Assembly: GCA_947476255.1 (NCBI GenBank)
Contig: CANJPY010000011.1
Span: forward strand, 1-64,000
DNA: 64,000 nt
Source of the DNA: Chthoniobacteraceae bacterium
GTDB taxonomy: Bacteria > Verrucomicrobiota > Verrucomicrobiia > Chthoniobacterales > Chthoniobacteraceae
Reading direction: 5' to 3'
Positions 58,201 to 64,000 of the stretch are shown in pieces; position 1 is the stretch's first letter; every line of letters begins with the position of its first letter. The notes beneath the pieces are model-generated. The model did no database searches, was not told the origin of the DNA, and was given only the letters and a program-made list of their open reading frames with translations. The translations under genes were made by a program, and so were the position numbers.

Positions 58201-59618
58201 CTCAAAAAAGCCCAGTTCATGGGCCTCCAATAGTCGAACCACAGGCGCTCGGTTTCGAGCACCGCGAGACGCACTGCCTCGTTTTCCACCGGGGTAAACC
58301 CCAGCCCTTGCGCGATGCGTTGCGCAACCAAACGGTGTCCTGAGTCATTGAGTTGGTAGCCGTTTTCCGTAAGTGAGGCGGGAGTGAACCCTGGTTTTTC
58401 GATTTCAATGAACTCAAGCTGAAGTTTGGCCGCAAGCTCGCGGATGCCCTTGGTGTAGGCCTCAAGGACCGGATTGCGGGCCGCGAGGTTTCCTTCAAAA
58501 GGAATGGGAGCGACCAGCACGACGCGCCGTCCATCCTCGGAAAATTCGGCGAGCAAGTTTTCATAGGCGGCCATGAAGCGCGGCAGCATCTCGATGCCCT
58601 TGAGCGATTCCATCTGCCCAAACTGTGCCACCACCACGCTCGCGCCTGCGTCGCGGAGTTGCGTGCGCCATTCCCGCTGCTGCCTCCAGCTCTCCGTAAG
58701 CTTCACTACGCCCGCATCGCGCCACTGTTCAAACACGGTGTCGCCTTCCCAGCCAAAATTGCGGACCTTGATCCTGGCATCCGGCTTGCCGGCCACGAGG
58801 TACGTCTGCAAATAGCCATTAAAACGTGTGCGTTCGATGTTTGCCCCTCCTGTGAGCGCAATAACATCATTCGCCTTGAGCTGGAAGGCCCCCCTCGGGG
58901 CGGCCTTCGTCTCCAGTTCTTCAATCGTGATGTTGCGATAACGAATCTCTGTGGCGCCGGAGTGAATCTGAATAGCGATTTTTCCCGATCGCGGAATTCC
59001 CACTTCCCTTTCCGTGTACTCCACCGTGAGCACATCGTTGACCCAAAGCTGAATGCGTTGTCCCTCCGCGCGGACGCGGTAACGGTTCCACTCGCCGATA
59101 CCGAGTTTTTTGGCGTTCTCCGACTGCGCCTCGAGAGCTCGCTTGATCAACGCGCCCGGACGTCCCGCCTCACTTGCCAGATCCACGTCGGCGACGCCGA
59201 ACACAGCCAGAAAACGGTTTCGCCGCGACTCATCGTAGAGGCAACCGTCAATACCCGGCGCAAAATCCGCCTGATAGCCGCTGACTTCATGGTGGTTTGG
59301 CACGCGTTCACTGCGGAACTGGATGCCTCCATTGTTTTCCCCTCGGCGGTATTCAAGCCGTAGATCGAAGTCTGAGTAGTCCCGCGTGGTGCAAAGAAAC
59401 TCATTGCGGGGCTGCTTCACGTCGGGCTTGCCGGCGATGATTTCGCCATTCGCGATGCGCCACGTTTTCGGCGTATCTCCCTCCCAACCGGAGAAGGTCT
59501 TGCCGTCAAAAAGCGACACTTGCGCGGCCAGGCACTGGACACCTGTGAGCACCAAAGCGAGGATGAAAAACTGTCTGCGGCTACCCATAAGAATGCGATG
59601 GAATCCGAAACGGTTCAT
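55215..59618 (-). CDS. PVC-type heme-binding CxxCH protein with DUF1080 and SGNH-like regions
   Basis: DUF1080 N-term (LFDGKTFSGWEGDTPKTWRIANGEI), SGNH-like middle, membrane-bound dehydrogenase-type propeller (VLVCEDTDGDGRADKFTKFVDGLFMPSGLEF), HEAT-like region, C-term QAGCIACHTPG. Confidence 0.88.
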   Translation of the reverse strand: MNRFGFHRILMGSRRQFFILALVLTGVQCLAAQVSLFDGKTFSGWEGDTPKTWRIANGEIIAGKPDVKQPRNEFLCTTRDYSDFDLRLEYRRGENNGGIQFRSERVPNHHEVSGYQADFAPGIDGCLYDESRRNRFLAVFGVADVDLASEAGRPGALIKRALEAQSENAKKLGIGEWNRYRVRAEGQRIQLWVNDVLTVEYTEREVGIPRSGKIAIQIHSGATEIRYRNITIEELETKAAPRGAFQLKANDVIALTGGANIERTRFNGYLQTYLVAGKPDARIKVRNFGWEGDTVFEQWRDAGVVKLTESWRQQREWRTQLRDAGASVVVAQFGQMESLKGIEMLPRFMAAYENLLAEFSEDGRRVVLVAPIPFEGNLAARNPVLEAYTKGIRELAAKLQLEFIEIEKPGFTPASLTENGYQLNDSGHRLVAQRIAQGLGFTPVENEAVRLAVLETERLWFDYWRPMNWAFLSGDRTTQPYSKDWRDGSTRIFPQEMEDFLPLLQQADENIWNALAKKPLTPIAVRSSIPTEPPSVPSQSPEVERASFKLLDGFDVNLFASEEDGIVKPIQMRWDERGRLWVACAVSYPQIKPGEKPNDYVLVCEDTDGDGRADKFTKFVDGLFMPSGLEFGDGGLYVAQGTELLHFKDTDGDGKADTKRIVLGGFGTADSHQMINSLNWGFGGELWFTQGHHIYSRVETPFGVETLNRSGLWRWRRHTGHLDPFFQFSSGGVNNWGVNSTEYGQPFHKSGANFGAWFSAPGLVRSTLAVDSQAMNIFTAPSKQVGMDFLHSSHFPQEMQGRAIIGGYYANILEQHELKCENGVFSSTRLPNIIETSGNNFRPVEVRMGPDGAIYVADWYNPIIGHYQASYRHPDRDKTHGRIWRVTWNGGKKVTPASLAGASIPQLLEQLDSKERWVWYQSKRLLIERNSKEVVEALDEWLPKQQQNPYRRLLALSLYEAHETPRPALLSELLRSADARIRAYATHVIGVWARDGRLPDALQLLEAQIADEDALVRVEAIVAASYVGDPRAAIIATRALDKDFNSYHLHALTKTLHVSNPLWSSLLVEGKLHFDKDEHLIFALQNGWVENNIDDFRNLTGHVVNYKPSASTKAVEIMREQIVRSAGDTPRRERWLKAFAGIAQAADVPLVFELGGRNASVLAAIKSARPAEPEKLLSPLFDSDRTELKMEGIRLAGIWKVDAFASLIRKLAFEESLPQALDALLSLSPDEVAQHVLNRLAKLNAADGAAPLLNAIVSRREGRAAMERALQKPDALPPSVAKIALRTLNLLGKSDLKLSAKFMELAGINSALPAYTKEAVTQIVNGANTIGNAARGKLVYEQAGCIACHTPGAPQSKIGPDLSNLARGLPMDMIVTETIWPALNVKEGYEAATITLNDGTVITGFKQTETAEAIAIRDMSSGVVKTFSRAGAQSVKTGGTVMPDGLTATLSPQQLADLFRYLSELGK

Positions 59619-60607
59619 TTTTTTAACTTTGGCAGAAGCTTCTGCAGCGCGGCGTTCACGGCCTCAAAGAGCCTCACATCGTTTTTCTTGAGTTCCGCAA
59701 GCCTTGCGGGACGATCGGCTTCGGCGAGCTTCAAAAGCTCCGCGACATTGTCACGAACCGCCTCCGCCCTCTCAAACATCACGCGTTTCTCTTCCGGCAT
59801 CGGGGTGTACTTGATGGCAACATTTGGAAGTTCTGCTTTCAAGCGCTCGAGGTCCGCATCGGACAACAATGCATTGCCTAGGTTGAGCTTTTCCAGAGTC
59901 CGTACTTGTTTGAGTTGCTTGAGACCGGCTTCGAAGGTGAAGCGGGAATAGTCGAGGGTCAGATCCTTGAGATTCGGAAGAGTGGCAAGGGAGGGAATTG
60001 CGGCGTCGGTGAGAATCGCGTAAGGGCCGTGGGGCCACAGCACCACCTTTTCGAGCGCCGGATGCCGGGCAAGGATAGCGGCGTTGGCGTCAGAGGCCAG
60101 GCCGTGCTGGAGAGTGATCTGGCGCAGATGTTTAGCGGAAACAATGTGCTCAACCGCGTTAGTGCCAAATCCGTCAGAGGCAAAGGACTCCAGCGCGGGG
60201 TGGTTGGAAAGCGCGGAGGCGGCCTTGGCGGTGGGCGGTCCCGCGTGGGAGGTGATGAGGTGTTTGAGAGACTTCATTTCCTCGAAACGCGCAGCTCCTG
60301 TCTCGGTGAAAGTGCCGCCGAAGAAAGCGATCGACTCGGGATCCATTTTGACGAGGCGCTCCAACGCAGTGTCGTCACCGGCTTTTCCCCCGAACACAAA
60401 CGAGCGAATCTTACCCGCAGCAACCAGTTCCTCCACAGCCCCCCACTGCTCCGGCGTGAGTGGAACCGGCGAGTTCAGATTGAGCTTACCCGCCGAGACG
60501 GAAGCCTGCGCGGATTTGAGCACATCAGGAATTGGCAGAGGCGCTGGAGGAGCGGCGAACCCGAAAATCTGGCTGGCAACAAGCAGGGGGAAGATGCGGT
60601 TTATCAT
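59615..60607 (-). CDS. Leucine-rich-repeat-like secreted protein
   Basis: Repeats such as HPALEKVVLWPHGPY, LPNLKDLTLDYSRFT, VRTLEKLNLGNALLSDADLERLKAELPNV; overlaps downstream gene by 4 bp. Confidence 0.7.
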   Translation of the reverse strand: MINRIFPLLVASQIFGFAAPPAPLPIPDVLKSAQASVSAGKLNLNSPVPLTPEQWGAVEELVAAGKIRSFVFGGKAGDDTALERLVKMDPESIAFFGGTFTETGAARFEEMKSLKHLITSHAGPPTAKAASALSNHPALESFASDGFGTNAVEHIVSAKHLRQITLQHGLASDANAAILARHPALEKVVLWPHGPYAILTDAAIPSLATLPNLKDLTLDYSRFTFEAGLKQLKQVRTLEKLNLGNALLSDADLERLKAELPNVAIKYTPMPEEKRVMFERAEAVRDNVAELLKLAEADRPARLAELKKNDVRLFEAVNAALQKLLPKLKK

Positions 60608-60658
60608 TTTAAAAATAGGAAGTTCACGAAACTAAAGATGTCGGCGAGGGAGGCTCGA

Positions 60659-62614
60659 TCACGGATCAAAGCTGCGGTAAAGGAACGAATCGGAGCTGAG
60701 CAGTGACACCACAAGCGCCTTCATGCTGCCGCCGCCCGCAGTGTACGCAGCATCCGCATCCCGAAGGGTTTTTGCGTCTCGCACCGTTTCGTTGCGTCCG
60801 AGAAAGAAACGGAAGACATAACGCACGAACACCTGCTGGCTGCGCTGGGAGTTCGCCAGGCGGTGGATCAAATCGAGGGGATTTGAAATTGTGCCCTCCA
60901 GTGTTTTTTCATTGATGTCAAAGACAGGCCCTGCCGTCACGAGGACTCCCGTGCTGTCCACCGGCCCGTCGAGTTCGCGAAGCCGGAAGCGGCCGAACTG
61001 GTCATAGTTTTCAAAGGGCAGGCCCAGTTGGTTCATTTGCTGGTGGCATTTCCAACAGTACGCATCATTTCGGATGTGTTCGAAACGCTCGCGCAACGTC
61101 TTTGTTTGGTCACGGCTGACCACCGCGTCCACAGTCACCGGGACATCTGGAACGGTGCCTCCAAGAAGATGTTCCAAAATCCATTTGCCACGACGGACAG
61201 GATCATTGTCAAAATTGGTGGAGTGCGCCACCAGCCAGGAGGGTTGAGTCAGAATGCCCGCCCGCTCCTCGGAAGAAAGGTTCACGGGGCCCTTGGGCGG
61301 CTTGAAATCCGCAGGCAGATTATAAATGCGTTGGGTAGAGTCCACATTGGCGCGGCGCGGCTCTACAAAAGCGCGGTCCGTGGTCAGCAGATTCTTAAGC
61401 ACGTCCTTATCCTCGGCCACAATGCTTGCGATAAGTTTCTCGGTTTCCCTCACCAGCGTACCGGCGGAGAACCCGCCGATGCCCGAAGGCACGTCTTTGA
61501 AGACGCCCACGGCCTTTTTGTAGTCGAAGTATTCGTCGAAAAACACCAGCAAACGTGCGTTCGGGCGCGGGCCTTCGAGGAGTTCGCGCACCATGGCGGC
61601 AACCCCCTCTCTTGTTGACAGGTCGGGACTCCCCTTCACTCGCGCCGTCTGGATGACCTGTGGCGGGCGGCCATCAAAAAGAGTTTGAGTGAGGGCCCCA
61701 AGGATCTCGTTCTTTGAGAGGCGCCGCCGGCCGTGTTCGTCGAGCGGTCCCGCACCCAACTCAAGTCTGAAGACAGCCTCGGGCTTCAGAAGGGGCGCAG
61801 CCAGCGCAATCCGTCCAGCTTGGAGGCGGCCGTATGTGGACGCGACCTTGTCATACAGTTGCCGCAGACTCGCGATCTCCTCCGACTCGGGCGCGCGGTC
61901 AAGCGCCCACGAAAAAACCTGGGCAACCGCCGCCGCAAAATGTTCGGGAGAAGGCTCCCTTTCGGGGTGCAGGATGCGGAGCAGCGCCGGCTGCGCCGGG
62001 GAGCCCGCAAGCGGCTTGAGCTCGCCGTCCCTAAACTCCACCCGCGTCCACGATTCAATCAGCTGCTCGGCATTGCGGAGAATAATCTCGGTGGCCGACT
62101 CATCCACTCCGTAAACAGAGCTGTAGTCGGAGATCTGCTGGCCGGGCACCAAAGAGAAGGGTTGAATGCCCCTTGAGTCGGTGCGGTAGGCAGCGGGGCG
62201 CTGGCGCCAGACACGCATCCGCGTGGCGGGCGCGGGGTGCGGCGTCCCCTCAAAGAGCAGTTCGTGGCGGAGGAAATTTCCGTAGTTGGGCCAGTCGAGC
62301 TTGTGGTTGACGAGGTGTCCCGCAGTACTCAACGCATTTTCAAGCGAGTCGAGCATACCCTGCCGTTCACCGGCCTTGGGCTGGGTGCTTTTTTTGGGCG
62401 GCATCTGGGCGAGCTCGATTTGCTCAAAAATGGCTGCCCAGGCCTCTGGCTTCCCGTCCTTGAAACCCTTGAATGATTCAAACGAGTAACCTCCCTTTTT
62501 TTCATCGTTGTCGTGGCATTTGACGCAATAACGCTCGAGAAATGCTCCCAGATCAGCGGCACGTACCTGTTCGAGGCACGTCAGGAGGACAAGGCAAAAC
62601 AGCGCGGTTCTCAT
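60659..62614 (-). CDS. DUF1592/DUF1588/DUF1585 planctomycete-type cytochrome c-like protein
   Basis: Signal peptide, FLERYCVKCHDNDEKKGGYSFESF; FEHIRNDAYCWKCHQQMNQLGLPFENYDQFGRFR (DUF1588-type); VFVRYVFRFFLGRNE C-term. Confidence 0.88.
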   Translation of the reverse strand: MRTALFCLVLLTCLEQVRAADLGAFLERYCVKCHDNDEKKGGYSFESFKGFKDGKPEAWAAIFEQIELAQMPPKKSTQPKAGERQGMLDSLENALSTAGHLVNHKLDWPNYGNFLRHELLFEGTPHPAPATRMRVWRQRPAAYRTDSRGIQPFSLVPGQQISDYSSVYGVDESATEIILRNAEQLIESWTRVEFRDGELKPLAGSPAQPALLRILHPEREPSPEHFAAAVAQVFSWALDRAPESEEIASLRQLYDKVASTYGRLQAGRIALAAPLLKPEAVFRLELGAGPLDEHGRRRLSKNEILGALTQTLFDGRPPQVIQTARVKGSPDLSTREGVAAMVRELLEGPRPNARLLVFFDEYFDYKKAVGVFKDVPSGIGGFSAGTLVRETEKLIASIVAEDKDVLKNLLTTDRAFVEPRRANVDSTQRIYNLPADFKPPKGPVNLSSEERAGILTQPSWLVAHSTNFDNDPVRRGKWILEHLLGGTVPDVPVTVDAVVSRDQTKTLRERFEHIRNDAYCWKCHQQMNQLGLPFENYDQFGRFRLRELDGPVDSTGVLVTAGPVFDINEKTLEGTISNPLDLIHRLANSQRSQQVFVRYVFRFFLGRNETVRDAKTLRDADAAYTAGGGSMKALVVSLLSSDSFLYRSFDP

Positions 62615-62619
62615 GGCTA

Positions 62620-63999
62620 TTATTTGAGGGAAGGCTTCTTTGCGGCGGGCGCCGCCACTGCGGAAGCCGCCTCTTTTTTTCGCAGGACAAACCTCAGCCC
62701 AACCGCGTTCTCCGCGATGTTGGACCATATCCGCGTTGCAGAGCGGCAGTAAGCCGCAGTGCTTAGCCAGCTCCCGCCCTTCGCGACCCCGCCCAGATTC
62801 GGGTCGTACTTTGCTGGATGCCTTGAGGGGTCGTAGGGCGTGGAAGTCATCTCCGATACATTTCCGTGCACATCGTGCAGTCCCCACGGATTGGGCGGAA
62901 AGCTTCCCACCAGAGCCATCGTCGCATAACCGTCGTTCCAGATCTTGTGCGCGTAGGAGAAAATGCCGCTCTGGCGGTCGCCAAAATAAACCGTGCCCGG
63001 CGCCTTGGCCTTCCAACTCTTGGGCAGCTCGCCAAAGGAATCACTCTCGCGCAAGGTGCGGTCCGCGAAGTTTCCGTACTTTGCCAAATCGGCAGGATCG
63101 TTGCCGAAGAAATAGTCCGTTTGAGTCCCGGCACGCGCCGCGTACTCCCACTCGGCCTCGGTAGGCAAATCGTAGACCCACCCCGCGGGAGCAGTCTCGT
63201 TCAGCTTTTGCAGATAGTCTCCGACCTGATTCCTTTCAACGTGTACCTTATTGAGAGGATGAAGCTTGTGATCGCCCGTGGAAAGGTAAACCCCTCCGAC
63301 CATTCCGAGCATTTCCCGCCGCGTAAACTCGTATTTCCCCATCCAGGAGCCCTGCGAAAACTCAACGTCCGCCTGCACCTCATCCTCCTCGTGTGCGCTG
63401 GAAGATTCGGCACTGCCCATCGTGAACATTCCTGGCGGACACCAGCAGAAGACCATGCCCCGGTCGTTCACCCACTCGTCCCCTGCCCTGCCCCCGGCAG
63501 GCACCTCCGAGGAAGGCGCAACCGCTTTGGACGCCGGAGAGGAAAGGGCGCTGAGATCCTCGAGGGTGGTTTCCCGCGTGGCACTCAACTGGTCTAGAAC
63601 CTCGTGTAGGGGTTGCACGGAATGCAGGGCGTCGCTGAGTTTTTTTGCGAGCGGCGAAAGCCCCTCGGCCACGGGTTCCTGCACCTCGCCCATCGGCGCG
63701 GCGTAGAGCACCAGACTCTCCGGAACGGGCCGGGACGTTCTTACAAGGCCCTTGGCTGCCGTTTTGGCCTGCGCCGGGTGCGCATAGCAACCGTCCACGA
63801 TGAGAACGTTGCGCGCACTTCCGCTGTCTTTGGCAAGTGCGCCCAGCAGACGCGTCACACCGGTTTGAGGCCCTGCGACGGTGCCGGAGCTGGACGCATT
63901 TCCGTCGACGGGGAGCAGCGCATTGTCTGCATTGGGGTCCTCCACCCTGGTCGCTGGGAGTGCATATCCGGAAAAATAGACAAGAGCGGTGCCTTTGGT
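62620..63999 (-). CDS. Caspase-like (C14) N-terminal region fused to FGE/SUMF1-like domain (truncated by window end)
   Basis: TALVYFSGYALPATRVEDPNADNALLPVDG...RNVLIVDGCYAHPAQAK (caspase-fold pattern), then WCPPGMFTMGSAES...YDLPTEAEWEYAARAGTQTDYFFG...WGLHDVHGNVSEM...GGSWLSTAAYCRSATR (FGE-like). Confidence 0.8.
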   Translation of the reverse strand, partial: TKGTALVYFSGYALPATRVEDPNADNALLPVDGNASSSGTVAGPQTGVTRLLGALAKDSGSARNVLIVDGCYAHPAQAKTAAKGLVRTSRPVPESLVLYAAPMGEVQEPVAEGLSPLAKKLSDALHSVQPLHEVLDQLSATRETTLEDLSALSSPASKAVAPSSEVPAGGRAGDEWVNDRGMVFCWCPPGMFTMGSAESSSAHEEDEVQADVEFSQGSWMGKYEFTRREMLGMVGGVYLSTGDHKLHPLNKVHVERNQVGDYLQKLNETAPAGWVYDLPTEAEWEYAARAGTQTDYFFGNDPADLAKYGNFADRTLRESDSFGELPKSWKAKAPGTVYFGDRQSGIFSYAHKIWNDGYATMALVGSFPPNPWGLHDVHGNVSEMTSTPYDPSRHPAKYDPNLGGVAKGGSWLSTAAYCRSATRIWSNIAENAVGLRFVLRKKEAASAVAAPAAKKPSLK

Positions 64000-64000
64000 G

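Noticed and set aside
62615-63016. N-terminal extension of ORF 60659..63016 (MEGQGAGHGL...)
   Set aside because: It overlaps the FGE-like gene in another frame; MRTALFCLVLLTCLEQVRA at 62614 is a proper signal peptide start.
1-64000. CRISPR arrays, rRNA or tRNA genes
   Set aside because: No regularly spaced repeats were seen, and no tRNA/rRNA signature was recognised in the intergenic regions by eye.

Overview
This 64 kb window looks chromosomal and Verrucomicrobiota/PVC-like (inferred from the DUF1080, PVC-type CxxCH and DUF1588 families and the large secreted proteins). It is densely coding. Main blocks: (1) 1-3.4 kb, accessory: 3' end of a group II intron (maturase C-terminus plus domains V/VI), a Phd/VapC-type toxin-antitoxin pair between two copies of a 28-bp repeat, a decayed UvrD-like helicase, and a SHOCT/DUF4870 protein. 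(2) 4.0-30.4 kb: an 11-gene same-strand, tightly spaced or overlapping array. It encodes DUF58, two vWA/BatA-like proteins, a DUF4175-like protein, DUF4159, two giant secreted proteins (~2892 and 1648 aa), CBM9-like, HEAT and EF-hand proteins, and finally MoxR. It is followed by a 1761-aa secreted FlgD-Ig/NHL/CBM9-like protein. (3) 35.9-40 kb: two tandem Tat-signal enolase-superfamily proteins, a Spy-like protein and an SGNH hydrolase. (4) 40.1-50.6 kb: a urea/guanidine carboxylase locus (allophanate hydrolase, carboxylase, UAAP2, UAAP1, NikR-like regulator) divergent from an ABC importer. The intergenic region carries NikR-style dyads and sigma54-type -24/-12 motifs. (5) 50.8-64 kb: a secreted GH-like protein, ndk, and a minus-strand operon of heme-binding PVC proteins headed by a caspase-like/FGE-like fusion whose catalytic motifs look degenerate. 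The strongest candidates for new biology are the NikR-like/sigma54 control region, the MoxR-vWA array with giant secreted partners, a shared beta-sandwich module linking two distant loci, and the pseudo-caspase/pseudo-FGE protein. All family calls are by eye; no searches were run.
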